64,000 bases of DNA from Buchnera aphidicola (Thelaxes suberi) (GTDB lineage Bacteria; Pseudomonadota; Gammaproteobacteria; Enterobacterales; Enterobacteriaceae), in NCBI RefSeq assembly GCF_964059005.1, contig NZ_OZ060389.1, positions 186,001 to 250,000 of the forward strand. Reading direction: 5' to 3'. Below are positions 9,324-19,227 of the stretch, in pieces. The first letter of the stretch is position 1. Each line of letters begins with the position of its first letter. The translations under genes and the position numbers were made by a program. The notes under the pieces are model-generated. The model was not told the DNA's origin. It saw only the letters and a program-made list of their open reading frames with translations, and did not search any database.

Positions 9324-10715
9324 ATGAATAAAAAAATTAATACTACAGTTCTAATTATTGGTAGTGGTCCTGCTGGATATTCTGCTGCATTTAGAGCTGC
9401 TGATTTAGGTTTAGATGTTGTAATAGTTGAAAAAGAATTAAATTTAGGAGGAGTATGTTTAAATGTAGGGTGTATTCCTTCAAAATCTTTATTACATCTT
9501 GCTAGCATTATTAAAGAAAGTAAAATTTTTTGTTCTTATGGAATTAAATTTTCTAATCCTCAAATTGATTTAGATAAAATCCAATCTTGGAAGAATCGTA
9601 TAATTTTAAAATTAAATAACAGTTTAAAATTAATGATTAAACAAAAGAAAATAAAACATATTACCGGTTTAGCTACATTAAAAAATGTTAATCAAGCAGT
9701 AGTTGTTAATTCTTTAAACGAAGAATATGATATTTTTTTTAAAAATTTAATTATAGCAACTGGTTCAAAACCGATTAAGATACAACAAAATAACAATTTT
9801 GATACGCAATTTTGTTGGGATTCTACTAATGCATTAAAGATGTCACAAATTCCTCAACGATTATTAATAGTAGGATCTGGAGCAATAGGATTGGAAATGG
9901 CAACTCTATATTCATCTTTTGGTTCTAATATTGATATTATTGATAATAAATCAAATTTATTTCCGGATCTTGATGAGAATTTTTTTGATATTTTTAAACA
10001 GCAAACAAAAAATGATTTTAATATTTTATTAGATACACAATTAGAAAAAATAAAAAAAACAGACAATAAATTTACTGTATATACTAAACATAAGGATAAT
10101 TTAATTAGTTCTAATATATATGATCAAGTAATTATTTCTATCGGAAGAAAACCTAATATTAGTCAATTAAATTTAGAAAAATTAGGTATTAATCTTAATG
10201 AAAAAAAATTTATTAATGTTGATTCACAATTAAAAACAAATGTTTCACATATATATGCTATTGGAGATGTCGTTGGACATCCTATGCTAGCACATAAAGG
10301 AATTTATGAAGGTAAAATAGCAGCTGAAGTTATTTCTGGTTTAAAACGGTATTTTAATCCTACTGTTATTCCTAATGTTATTTATTCTATTCCAGAAATA
10401 GCATGGGTAGGAAAAAATATTAATATGGTTACAGATAAAGAAGAACTAAATAATGTTAGAATATTAAAATATAACTGGAGTTATTTAGGTAAATCTTTAG
10501 CTTCTGGTTGTGAATCTGGTTTAACACAATTAATATTTAATAAATTAACTGGAAGATTAATAGGGGGAAGTATAATAGGTTTAAATGCAGGAGAATTAAT
10601 TAATGAAATTACTTTAGCAATAGAAATGGGATGTACTGCAGAAGACTTATCTTTAACTATTCATGCTCATCCTACTTTATCAGAGTCAGTAGGATTAGCT
10701 GCAGATATGTTTTAA
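9324..10715 (+). CDS. lpdA: Dihydrolipoamide dehydrogenase (E3)
   Basis: LpdA is the FAD/NAD flavoprotein that reoxidises dihydrolipoamide in the pyruvate (and 2-oxoglutarate) dehydrogenase complexes. The 463 residues show the N-terminal FAD motif GSGPAG, the redox-active disulfide Cys45/Cys50 in GGVCLNVGCIPSK, the NAD-binding GSGAIGLE, the second FAD motif YAIGDV, and the C-terminal HAHPTLSE with its catalytic His-Glu pair. It follows aceF after 113 bp. The convergent mtn gene begins 44 bp beyond. A short hairpin (10719-10725 with 10742-10748) between them could serve as a weak two-way terminator. Confidence 0.97.
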   Translation: MNKKINTTVLIIGSGPAGYSAAFRAADLGLDVVIVEKELNLGGVCLNVGCIPSKSLLHLASIIKESKIFCSYGIKFSNPQIDLDKIQSWKNRIILKLNNSLKLMIKQKKIKHITGLATLKNVNQAVVVNSLNEEYDIFFKNLIIATGSKPIKIQQNNNFDTQFCWDSTNALKMSQIPQRLLIVGSGAIGLEMATLYSSFGSNIDIIDNKSNLFPDLDENFFDIFKQQTKNDFNILLDTQLEKIKKTDNKFTVYTKHKDNLISSNIYDQVIISIGRKPNISQLNLEKLGINLNEKKFINVDSQLKTNVSHIYAIGDVVGHPMLAHKGIYEGKIAAEVISGLKRYFNPTVIPNVIYSIPEIAWVGKNINMVTDKEELNNVRILKYNWSYLGKSLASGCESGLTQLIFNKLTGRLIGGSIIGLNAGELINEITLAIEMGCTAEDLSLTIHAHPTLSESVGLAADMF

Positions 10716-10759
10716 AAATCTTTATATTTTTTTGTGTGCTAATAAAGAATTAATTTAAG

Positions 10760-11448
10760 TTATAATTGTTGAAATGTTAATTTTATTATTTTTGATATCA
10801 TTTTTGATGGGTACAAAAAAGATTTTTTAAAATCTAAATCTGCATTTTCATTAGAAAAATCTGAAATAAAACGAATAATTAAGAAAGGTACTTTAAAAAC
10901 ATAAGCAATTTGTGCAATTGCACAGCTTTCCATATCTGCAACAATAGCGTTTGGAAATTTATGTATTATTTCTTTTTTTAATACTTTATTTGAAACAAAA
11001 GTATCTCCAGTCGTTATCATTCCGATTTTGTATTTATAATTTAATTTTTTTAATGAAATAACAGTTTTTTTTATTAAAAGTCTGTTTGTATAAAAAAAAT
11101 TAGGATAACCAGGAACTTGACCCATTTTATAATGAAATTTAGAAACATCAACATCATGATAACAGCATTGATTTGGAATGATAATATCTTGAATTTTTAT
11201 CTTTTGAATAATTGCTCCACATGATCCTATATTAACAATAATATTAGGAGCATAATGCATGATTAACATAGTAGTAGCAGAGCTAGCAGATACTTTACCT
11301 ATGCCAGATTGTACAATTATTGTTTTTTTTTATATAAATATCCTATGTATATTTTAAAACCATATAAATTTTTATAGATGCAATGTTGCATATGTTTTTT
11401 TAAAAATAACAGTTCCTTTTTTATTGCTATTACTATTCCAATAATCAT
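10760..11448 (-). pseudogene. mtn: 5'-methylthioadenosine/S-adenosylhomocysteine nucleosidase, frameshifted in a poly-A run
   Basis: Mtn (mtnN, pfs) hydrolyses methylthioadenosine and S-adenosylhomocysteine to free adenine. The frame from 11269 (169 aa) lacks the first third of the protein. The missing part lies directly upstream in another frame: an ATG at 11448 opens MIIGIVIAIKKELLFLKK and runs to a stop just after nine A residues (plus-strand T at 11323-11331). Adding one A joins the frames into about 229 residues that align without gaps to E. coli MtnN (KKKTIIVQSGIGKVSASSA). All three catalytic residues are kept: Glu12, the Glu in VADMES and the Asp in FISDFS. Transcriptional slippage at the A run could restore some product, so this may be a recent lesion or a leaky functional gene. 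Confidence 0.85.
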
Positions 11449-11524
11449 TTTTTTTACCTAAAATATTGTATATTTTTTTGAAATATTTTGATGAATAAAT
11501 TAGTTAACAATTGTTTTAATTTCA

Positions 11525-11848
11525 TTAAATATTAAAAGATAACCCGCATCCACAAGTATTTTTTGCATTAGGATTAATAATTAAGAATTTAGAACCTTCC
11601 AGATTTTCTAAATAATCGATTGTCGAACCTTTTAAATATTGTAAACTGATACTATCAGTAGCAATTTTTATTCCTGATTTTTTAATAATGATATCATCAT
11701 CATTAATTTTTGTGTCTATATTAAAATTATATTGAAATCCACTACATCCACCTCCTTGGATATGTATTCTAAAATAGAGAGCTTTTATTTTTTTTTTAAG
11801 TAAAATACTATTTATTTTTGCTGAGGCTTTTTTGCTAAAATTCATCAT
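11525..11848 (-). CDS. erpA: Iron-sulfur cluster insertion protein ErpA
   Basis: A-type iron-sulfur carrier that delivers clusters to apo-proteins; LipA in this window is an Fe-S enzyme and a plausible client. The 107-residue protein keeps the three conserved cysteines, one in GGGCSGFQY and two in NTCGCGLSF near the C terminus. Length agrees with ErpA (114 in E. coli). IscA is a close paralogue, but position next to mtn favours ErpA. It is read on the minus strand, 76 bp upstream of the restored mtn start. Confidence 0.88.
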   Translation of the reverse strand: MMNFSKKASAKINSILLKKKIKALYFRIHIQGGGCSGFQYNFNIDTKINDDDIIIKKSGIKIATDSISLQYLKGSTIDYLENLEGSKFLIINPNAKNTCGCGLSFNI

Positions 11849-12202
11849 ATTTTTTATACTGAATAATTATTTTTATAAAAATGAATGAGTTGTTTATTAA
11901 AATATTTTTTTATAGGATAGATTTTACTATATTATAAAAATTTTTTAAAAATATAATTAAAATAAAATATTTTTAATATTAATAAATTTTTTAATACGTT
12001 TAAAATAATTAATTAAAAATTAATAAATTAATATTAATCATTTTTTTATTATTATAAAATATCTATCCTATATTTTTTATTTTTTTAATTATTTTTTTTT
12101 CAAAATTTAAATTTTAATACAATAATAATAATTGCTAATTATAAATTTCTAATTTAGATATGAAATAATTTAAAATAAAATAAATCATTTTATTAGTTTA
12201 TT
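11849..12202. other. Gene-free spacer between ftsZ and erpA
   Basis: A 354-bp AT-rich spacer downstream of ftsZ and upstream of erpA, both on the minus strand. It should carry the erpA promoter, but no clear motif is distinguishable from the A/T background. lpxC and secM, which follow ftsZ in E. coli, are not present. Confidence 0.5.
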
Positions 12203-13372
12203 TTATTTCTTTCTAAGAAATGTTGGTATATCTAAACAATCCTTATCTGCTACTCTATTTATATGTTTAACATCATTATTTTTTTGTAAAATATTGTTTT
12301 TAGATTGTTCATGATCGATAATATTTCTATTAATGCTTTGATATCTATAATCAATACTAGAACTAATGTCTTTTATATATGATTTATTTTTTTTAATTTT
12401 AACATTTTCTGAAAGTTGTTCTGTTCCAATACCTGTAGCAACTATTGTTACACGTAATGTATCGTTCATTTCCGAATCTAATGATGTTCCAATAACTACT
12501 GTTGCATTATCTGAAGAAAACGCTCGAATGGTGTTACCAACTGTTTCAAATTCGTCTAGTCTTAAATCATGACCTGAAGTAATATTTACTAGCACTCCTC
12601 TAGCTCCAGATAAGTCTATGTCATCTAGTAGAGGACTAGAAATTGCTATTTCAGCAGCTTCTTCTGCTCTATTATCACCAGAAGCAATACCAGTTCCCAT
12701 TATTGCATAACCCATTTCTAGCATAACTGTTCGTACATCAGCAAAGTCAACATTAATTAAACCAGGTTTTGTAATTAGTTCTGCTATTCCTTGGACTGCT
12801 CCTTTTAGTATATCGTTAGCAGCTCCAAATGCATCTAATAAGGAAATGCCTCTTGATAAAACTTTTAGTAGTTTATCATTAGGTATAATAATTAAGGAAT
12901 CGACATGTTTTGACAATTCAATTATACCTTGTTCCGCAAACGACATGCGTTTTTTACCTTCAAAATTAAAAGGTTTAGTAACAACAGCTACAGTTAAAAT
13001 GTCTAAACTTTTAGCTACTTCTGCAACTACTGGAGCTGCTCCGGTACCAGTTCCGCCACCCATTCCTGCAGCAATAAATACCATATCAGCTCCTTGAAGA
13101 GCGGCTTTTAAAGCATCTTTGTCTTCTTCTGCCGCTAGTTTTCCTACTTCTGGATTTGATCCAGCTCCTAATCCTTTTGTTATATTATTTCCAATTTGTA
13201 TTCTTTGATTAACTTCAATTTTATTTAATGCTTGGGAATCTGTATTAATTGCAAAAAATTCTACTCCTTCTATTTGTTCTCTTATCATATGTTCAACAGC
13301 ATTATTTCCTCCACCTCCTACTCCAATTACTTTAATTACGGCGTCATGCATCGATTCATTTGATTCGAACAT
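12203..13372 (-). CDS. ftsZ: Cell division GTPase FtsZ
   Basis: FtsZ is the tubulin-like GTPase that forms the division ring. The 389-residue protein carries IKVIGVGGGGNNAV at the N terminus, the GTP-binding tubulin signature GGGTGTGAAPV, and the T7-loop region NVDFADVR. After a short variable linker, the C-terminal peptide LDIPTFLRKK, which docks on FtsA, is intact. It is the terminal gene of ftsA-ftsZ, 45 bp after ftsA. It is kept although the murein synthesis genes of the same cluster are absent. Confidence 0.98.
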   Translation of the reverse strand: MFESNESMHDAVIKVIGVGGGGNNAVEHMIREQIEGVEFFAINTDSQALNKIEVNQRIQIGNNITKGLGAGSNPEVGKLAAEEDKDALKAALQGADMVFIAAGMGGGTGTGAAPVVAEVAKSLDILTVAVVTKPFNFEGKKRMSFAEQGIIELSKHVDSLIIIPNDKLLKVLSRGISLLDAFGAANDILKGAVQGIAELITKPGLINVDFADVRTVMLEMGYAIMGTGIASGDNRAEEAAEIAISSPLLDDIDLSGARGVLVNITSGHDLRLDEFETVGNTIRAFSSDNATVVIGTSLDSEMNDTLRVTIVATGIGTEQLSENVKIKKNKSYIKDISSSIDYRYQSINRNIIDHEQSKNNILQKNNDVKHINRVADKDCLDIPTFLRKK

Positions 13373-13417
13373 TGATTATATCTCCATATATTGTTCCATC
13401 TAATTAACGAAATTATT

Positions 13418-14677
13418 TTAAAAATTATTTTTTAACCATGTTCCCATTTTTTTTAGCATTTCTTTAAAAGAAAATTTAGAATTATTAATATTTTTTATGT
13501 GATTTAGTTTGGTTTTTCCGTATTTTAATAATCCTACTACTGTTGAATATTCTGGTTTATTTAATTCAATAATTGATTGTTCGATTATTTTTTCTGGAGT
13601 CCCTATACGAACAGGGAAATTATTAAATACTTTTTGAGCACAAGGTATAATAGAATCTATTTTAGTACCACCTCCAGTAAGTATAATACCGCCTCTAATT
13701 TCATTATTTTTGTTATTTATTGCCATAATTTCTTGAGCTTTGATTATTTCATTTTTTATTAAAAATAATAATTCAGTATATCTGGATTCAATGACTTCAG
13801 TTAATTTTTGTTGTGCAATTTTTTTTATCACATCTCCATTAACATTAAATACTTCAATAGTATCGTTTTTTATGACATCACATTCCGAAGCTGATCCGTA
13901 CTTAATCTTAATTTTTTCTGCTTCGTTATTTGAAATAGAAAAAGCATATGCTATATCTTTTGTTACGATATTACCAGCATAAGGTATTACCTTACTGTAT
14001 TCTAAAGCATTAGAAAAGTGAATAGTAATATCAATATTTTCTGCCCCTATATCAATTGTACATGCTCCAAAATGACGTTCTTGTTTAGTAAGTACTGAAT
14101 AGCTAGAAGCTAATCCAGAAAAAATCATTTGATCGCTATTGATTCCGGATTTTTTAATAGCTTTGTTTAAATTTTGTACTATATTTTTAGAGCAAGTGAT
14201 TAAATGTATATTAGATTCCATTCTAATTCCAGACATTCCAATCGGATTTTTAATAGTATATTTTTTATCAATAATATATTCTTTTGGTATAGTATGTAAT
14301 ATACTATGTTCATTTTTTATCTGTACTGTTTTTGCAGTATGGATTACGTTTCTTACATCTTTATCTGTAATTTCTTCTTGAGGTATAGTAATTAATCCTG
14401 TTTCGTTTTGAGCGTATATAGATTTATTAGAGATAGAAAGAAGAACAGAGTTAATTTTACATTTTGCAGTTTTTTCTGCTTGATTAATGCAATTTTTTAT
14501 ACAATCAACAACTGAATCAAAATCATTTATTCCATTTCTATCAATTCCTTGTGATTTACATTCTCCAAATCCGATAATATTAATTTTAGAATCGACTATT
14601 TCTCCTACTAGTGTAATAATTTTTTTTGCTCCAATATCTAAACCTACTAATAATTCCCGATTTACTGATTTTATCAT
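13418..14677 (-). CDS. ftsA: Cell division protein FtsA
   Basis: Actin-like ATPase that tethers FtsZ filaments to the membrane. The 419-residue protein is full length (420 in E. coli). The N-terminal phosphate loop region LVGLDIGAKKI and the second nucleotide motif GACTIDIGAENIDI are visible. The C terminus KEMLKKMGTWLKNNF preserves the amphipathic membrane-targeting helix. In relatives with a full dcw cluster, ftsQ, ddlB and mur genes lie upstream; here there is only a 649-bp gene-free stretch. Confidence 0.96.
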   Translation of the reverse strand: MIKSVNRELLVGLDIGAKKIITLVGEIVDSKINIIGFGECKSQGIDRNGINDFDSVVDCIKNCINQAEKTAKCKINSVLLSISNKSIYAQNETGLITIPQEEITDKDVRNVIHTAKTVQIKNEHSILHTIPKEYIIDKKYTIKNPIGMSGIRMESNIHLITCSKNIVQNLNKAIKKSGINSDQMIFSGLASSYSVLTKQERHFGACTIDIGAENIDITIHFSNALEYSKVIPYAGNIVTKDIAYAFSISNNEAEKIKIKYGSASECDVIKNDTIEVFNVNGDVIKKIAQQKLTEVIESRYTELLFLIKNEIIKAQEIMAINNKNNEIRGGIILTGGGTKIDSIIPCAQKVFNNFPVRIGTPEKIIEQSIIELNKPEYSTVVGLLKYGKTKLNHIKNINNSKFSFKEMLKKMGTWLKNNF

Positions 14678-15326
14678 TATGTTTAGCCTGTTTTACATTT
14701 TTTATTGGAAACAATTTGTTTAAATTGCTTGTTTTTTGTTTTTTTATTAAAAGATTTATTGTTAATTATTAATTAATATATCTTTAGTTTTGTTTAAAAA
14801 TTTAAATATTTATAGATTGAATATGAAAAAATTTTATGATAATTAATTTATAATTATGAAATACTATTTACTACAAATAAAAAAAATAATTTTATATAAA
14901 AATTAATTTTTGAATTATAAATTATTAATTTTTATGTGATTTTCATGAAAGACGTGAAAATAATTAATTTGTTATATAATTATTTTTAATAAGATAAAAA
15001 ATGTTTTTTATTTGAAAATAAATATAGAAAATATTTTAAAATTTATTTCGTTAAAAACGATGATATTGTTAATAGTAAAAAATAAATAATTTTTTAATTT
15101 TTATTTGTACATGCATTTAATATTAAATTTTATTTTAAATTTTAAACATTAACTAGTTATTATTTTTTTATAAAAAAGAAAAATATTATTTTTTTAATTT
15201 TATATTATTTTATAATAATAAAAAATGTTTTTATTAAAACATTTAATGTCTTATATAAAAATTTGAAATAAACAAATTTTTTATTTGTAAAAATTTATAT
15301 ATTAATAGTCTTAAATTAAAATTTTT
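14678..15326. other. Gene-free stretch where the murein part of the dcw cluster would lie
   Basis: This 649-bp AT-rich region separates ftsA from rsmH. In E. coli and in less reduced symbionts the dcw cluster between these genes holds ftsL, ftsI, murE, murF, mraY, murD, ftsW, murG, murC, ddlB and ftsQ. None is recognisable in any frame by eye. The promoter for ftsA-ftsZ should be here. No RNA gene or repeat stood out. Confidence 0.7.
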
Positions 15327-16265
15327 TTATTTTTTTTCAGCAACTCTTAATATTGCACTTCTTGCGCTAGGATTATTATAAATTTCATCTTGACTAGGTT
15401 TAATTTTTTTAAATATTTTTAATATTGGTTTACAAAAATGTTTCTTTTGAATTTCATTAATTGGCATATTACTCGGAAATTCTTTCATTTTTCCAAAATT
15501 ATTCATAAATTTTTTAATAATACGATCTTCTAATGAATGAAAACTAATAATTGCAATTCTTCCATTTTTTTTCAATACTTTTACAGCATTTAATAAAACA
15601 TTGTTTACTTCATTTAATTCTTCGTTAATATATATACGAATAGCTTGAAAAGTTCTTGTTGCTGGATGTTTTAACCCTGTTTTTTTTGGAATAATTCTTT
15701 GTATTATATTAACAAGATCTATTGTTCTTGTAATAGGTTTTTTTTTAGCTTGTTGAACGATATTATATGCAATTTTTTTATAAAATCGTTCTTCTCCAAA
15801 ATTTTTAATTACTGCTGCGATATTTTTTTCTTTTTCTTTATTTAACCACTCAAAGGCTGGAATGCCTAATTGTGGATTCATTCGCATATCTAATAATCCA
15901 TCTTTCATAAAAGAAAATCCTCGCGAAGCAGTTTGCAACTGCACATTAGACATCCCTAAATCAATTAGAATTCCATCTACTTTTCCATTTATGTTTTCAT
16001 TGCAAGCAATTTTATAAATTTGAGAAAATCTTGTATGAAAAATTTTTATTTTGTTTGATTTAATTGTATGAGCATAAGCAATAGCATCGGGATCTTGATC
16101 AAAAGCATATAACATTCCATTATCATTAAGAGATTTTAATATTAATTTTGAATGACCTCCATATCCAAATGTTGCGTCAATATATAATCCATCTTTTTTG
16201 ATCTTTAGTTCTTTTATAGATTCTTTTAATAATACAGAATTATGCATTTTTTTTTTATTATTCAT
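15327..16265 (-). CDS. rsmH: 16S rRNA (cytosine-1402-N4)-methyltransferase RsmH
   Basis: RsmH (MraW) methylates N4 of C1402 in the decoding centre of 16S rRNA. The 312-residue protein opens with HNSVLLKESIKEL and shows the SAM-binding motif DATFGYGGHSKLIL. The downstream motifs ILIDLGMSNVQLQ, GLLDMRM and SFHSLEDRIIKKF are also present. Length matches E. coli (313). It is normally the second gene of the dcw cluster and is the only upstream member left. Confidence 0.97.
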   Translation of the reverse strand: MNNKKKMHNSVLLKESIKELKIKKDGLYIDATFGYGGHSKLILKSLNDNGMLYAFDQDPDAIAYAHTIKSNKIKIFHTRFSQIYKIACNENINGKVDGILIDLGMSNVQLQTASRGFSFMKDGLLDMRMNPQLGIPAFEWLNKEKEKNIAAVIKNFGEERFYKKIAYNIVQQAKKKPITRTIDLVNIIQRIIPKKTGLKHPATRTFQAIRIYINEELNEVNNVLLNAVKVLKKNGRIAIISFHSLEDRIIKKFMNNFGKMKEFPSNMPINEIQKKHFCKPILKIFKKIKPSQDEIYNNPSARSAILRVAEKK

Positions 16266-16373
16266 TTTTTACGTAAATATTTTTAATAATTTTTTTATAA
16301 ATAAGTAATTTTTAAAAAAATAAACTGATTATTATTAATAACTTTACAATTTAATATTATCAAAATATGATAT

Positions 16374-16853
16374 TTATGGTTTTGATATTCCGATTAGCCC
16401 TGATCTTGCTATCTCTAATATTTTTGTAATTTTTTCAATAATTGAAACGTATTCCATAATTTTTTCAGTTTTTCCACATATTTGTATAATCATTATTGTA
16501 TTTGTAAAATGTACAATTTTTCCTTTAAAAGTATTAGTAATCGGAATAATATCGTTTCTTTTGTCTTTATCAATTTGTATTTTTAATAACATTATTTCTC
16601 TTGTTATATGAGGAGAGGACCCGATTTCTTTGATTTGTATTACATTGATTAATTTATATAATTGTTTTTGTATTTGATCAATAACTTTTTCGTCTTCTAC
16701 ATTAGTTTGTATAGTCATTTGCGATATAGAAGGATCTTGAGTAGGAGCAACAGTAACACTTTCTATATTATAACCTCTTTGAGAAAAAAGCCCTATTACT
16801 CTTGATAAAGCTCCAAATTCATTTTCTAATAGAATAGATAAAATTTTTCGCAT
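16374..16853 (-). CDS. ilvH: Acetolactate synthase III small (regulatory) subunit
   Basis: Regulatory subunit of the first common enzyme of valine, leucine and isoleucine synthesis. The 159-residue protein has an N-terminal ACT domain (LLENEFGALSRVIGLFSQRG) followed by the C-terminal domain ending EIARSGLIGISKP. The residues known in E. coli IlvH for valine feedback (Asn11, Gly14, Asn29) are all kept, so end-product control may persist; this is inference from sequence. It begins 2 nt after the ilvI stop codon, indicating an ilvI-ilvH operon. Confidence 0.95.
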   Translation of the reverse strand: MRKILSILLENEFGALSRVIGLFSQRGYNIESVTVAPTQDPSISQMTIQTNVEDEKVIDQIQKQLYKLINVIQIKEIGSSPHITREIMLLKIQIDKDKRNDIIPITNTFKGKIVHFTNTIMIIQICGKTEKIMEYVSIIEKITKILEIARSGLIGISKP

Positions 16854-16855
16854 AG

Positions 16856-18604
16856 TTATTGATTCTCGTTTTTTTTATATAATTGCATTTCGTTCATTCC
16901 GCCACCTTTAATTTGCATTGGATATACATGTTCGTTTGGGTCGACTATGATATCAACAAATACTAGTTTGCCTGATTTTAATATTTTTATAGCTTTTTTT
17001 AATTTTTTTTTCACTTCAGAATAATTTTTAATTTGAATGCCTTCGTGACCATACGATTTAGATAAAGCTAAAAAATCAGGCAATGCATTCATATAAGAAT
17101 GCGAGTGACGACCGGAATAATGAATATCTTGCCATTGTTTTACCATGCCTAATGCATTATTATTCAGGTTTAGAATTAAGATAGGAATATCATACTGTTT
17201 TGCAGTAGATAGTTCTTGAATATTCATTTGAATACTGCCATCACCTGTAATACATATTACAATTTCATTAGGAAATGCTAACTTGATTCCTAGTGCTGCA
17301 GGTAAACCAAAACCCATTGTTCCTAACCCTCCTGAATTAATCCATCTTCTGGGCTTTTTAAAAGGATAATATAATGCAGTAAACATTTGATGTTGACCAA
17401 CATCTGAAGCGATGTACGCTTTGCCTTGTGTTAAATGCCATAAGCATTCAATAACAAATTGTGGTTTAATTATAGAATTATTATCATTGTTATAATACAA
17501 ACTATCTTTTTTTTTCCATTGATTAATTTTTTCCCACCATTTTTTTAAAAAATCGTTTCTATCAGTTATCTTTTTTTTATTTAATATTTCTATTATTTTA
17601 TTTAAGATTTGTTTTGCATTGCCGATAATAGAAATATCTGCAGTTACTGTTTTTGAAATAGAAGTAGGATCAATATCTATATGTATTATAGTTGCATTAG
17701 GACAATATTTTGTTAAATTATTTGTTGTTCTATCATCAAAACGCACTCCTATAGCTAATATTGTGTCAGAGTGATGTATTGCCATATTAGCTTCATATGT
17801 TCCATGCATTCCTAACATTTTTAAATTTTGTATATGTGTTCCAGGAAAACAACCTAAACCCATTAATGATGTAGTTACTGGAATATTTAATTTTTCAGCT
17901 AAGTATAGTAATTCTTTATTAGCTTGAGATATTACAACCCCACCTCCGGCATATATAATTGGTTTTTCAGATCGAACTAATTGTTCAATAATTTTATTGA
18001 TTTTATTTTCATTATCATATTTAGCATGCGATTGATAAGACCTAATACAAATATTTTGATTCCAAATAAATTCTTTTTTAATTAGCGGATTTAAAATATC
18101 TTTAGGTAAATCTATTACAACTGGTCCCGGTCTACCGGTAGATGCAATCCAGAATGCTTTTTTAAAGGTCAAGGGGATATCTTCTGGTTTTTTTACTAAA
18201 AAACTGTGCTTAACAATTGGTCTTGATATACCAATCATATCGCATTCTTGAAATGCGTCAAATCCAATTAATGAAGATGCGACTTGTCCTGATATGATTA
18301 TCATTGGAACAGAATCCATATACGCAGTAGCAATACCTGTAATAGCATTCGTTGCTCCAGGACCTGAAGTAACAAGAACTACCCCTACTTTTCCAGTAGA
18401 TCTTGCATATCCATCGGCCATATGTGTCGCCCCCTGTTCATGCCTTACTAAAATATGAACTAATGGATTGTTAGGAACAGTTTTAAGAGCGTCATAAATA
18501 TCAAGAATAGCTCCTCCTGGATATCCGAATAGGTATTTTACCTGTAAATTAATTAAAGATTTAACTACCATTTCAGATCCAGATAATATTTCAATTGGAT
18601 GCAT
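16856..18604 (-). CDS. ilvI: Acetolactate synthase III large (catalytic) subunit
   Basis: ThDP- and FAD-dependent enzyme that condenses two pyruvates to acetolactate, or pyruvate with 2-oxobutyrate, for branched-chain amino acids. The 582 residues include [15 protein letters not shown], the catalytic Glu in [14 protein letters not shown], the [13 protein letters not shown] motif, and the ThDP-binding [12 protein letters not shown] with NLNN. The C terminus ([17 protein letters not shown]) matches E. coli IlvI. An AGGA site precedes the ATG. Branched-chain precursors are a classic contribution of Buchnera to its host. Confidence 0.97.
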   Translation of the reverse strand: MHPIEILSGSEMVVKSLINLQVKYLFGYPGGAILDIYDALKTVPNNPLVHILVRHEQGATHMADGYARSTGKVGVVLVTSGPGATNAITGIATAYMDSVPMIIISGQVASSLIGFDAFQECDMIGISRPIVKHSFLVKKPEDIPLTFKKAFWIASTGRPGPVVIDLPKDILNPLIKKEFIWNQNICIRSYQSHAKYDNENKINKIIEQLVRSEKPIIYAGGGVVISQANKELLYLAEKLNIPVTTSLMGLGCFPGTHIQNLKMLGMHGTYEANMAIHHSDTILAIGVRFDDRTTNNLTKYCPNATIIHIDIDPTSISKTVTADISIIGNAKQILNKIIEILNKKKITDRNDFLKKWWEKINQWKKKDSLYYNNDNNSIIKPQFVIECLWHLTQGKAYIASDVGQHQMFTALYYPFKKPRRWINSGGLGTMGFGLPAALGIKLAFPNEIVICITGDGSIQMNIQELSTAKQYDIPILILNLNNNALGMVKQWQDIHYSGRHSHSYMNALPDFLALSKSYGHEGIQIKNYSEVKKKLKKAIKILKSGKLVFVDIIVDPNEHVYPMQIKGGGMNEMQLYKKNENQ

Positions 18605-19227
18605 TTATTTAAAATTCCTTTCTTTAAAAAATACTTTGATATTGATTAATATATTAATTATTTAATTGGTTATTAAGTGATATGGAATTAGTAAAAATCA
18701 ATATGTTTTAAACACAATTTAATTTTATTTTATAAAAAAATTAAATAATTTTATTAATATTTTTAAATAAAATTAATAAATTTAAATGATATTAATTATT
18801 TTTTGTTCATTTTAAAAATATATTTATAGTTAAATAAAATAAACGTCTTTAAATATAAATTTATATGGTTTACATATTTAACATGTATGCAATTAAATTA
18901 TTAATAAAAAAAGTTATTCTAATTAAATTTTTATGAATTATACACGAAATTTTTTATCGAGTACATATACGAATTTAATATGTATATATTTGAATGTACT
19001 TTTAATTATATATTAAAAATAATTGTAATAAATTAATTTCAATAATTACACTTTTATATATTAAAATATATCAATAAAAATTAAATTAAATTTAATAATT
19101 TTAAATACATAGTTATTTTTGATACATTCAGAATATTATCAAATTATTAAATAGAATATTTTATTCTTCCGATAAAAAATTATCTTATGGAAGAATAAAA
19201 TATTATAAAAATTTATAATATTAACGT
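18605..19227. other. Gene-free spacer between ilvI and dapD
   Basis: This 623-bp AT-rich region holds no recognisable gene. It must contain the ilvIH promoter on the minus strand. In E. coli degP lies close to dapD, so loss of a degP-like gene here is possible, but no remnant can be shown. The only clear structure is the 16-bp hairpin at 19155-19204, listed separately. Confidence 0.55.
19155..19204 (-). terminator. Long hairpin downstream of dapD
   Basis: A perfect 16-bp inverted repeat (19155-19170 with 19189-19204) encloses an 18-nt loop in which GATAA and TTATC can pair again. It begins about 24 bp beyond the dapD stop and contains GGAAG/CTTCC, unusually G/C-rich for a spacer here. No long U run follows on the minus strand, so it may be a terminator or an mRNA 3'-end stabiliser. 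Confidence 0.5.

Noticed and set aside
12366..14723. Plus-strand reading frames opposite ftsZ and ftsA
   Set aside because: They are antisense shadows of strongly conserved genes, with no ribosome-binding sites or recognisable products.
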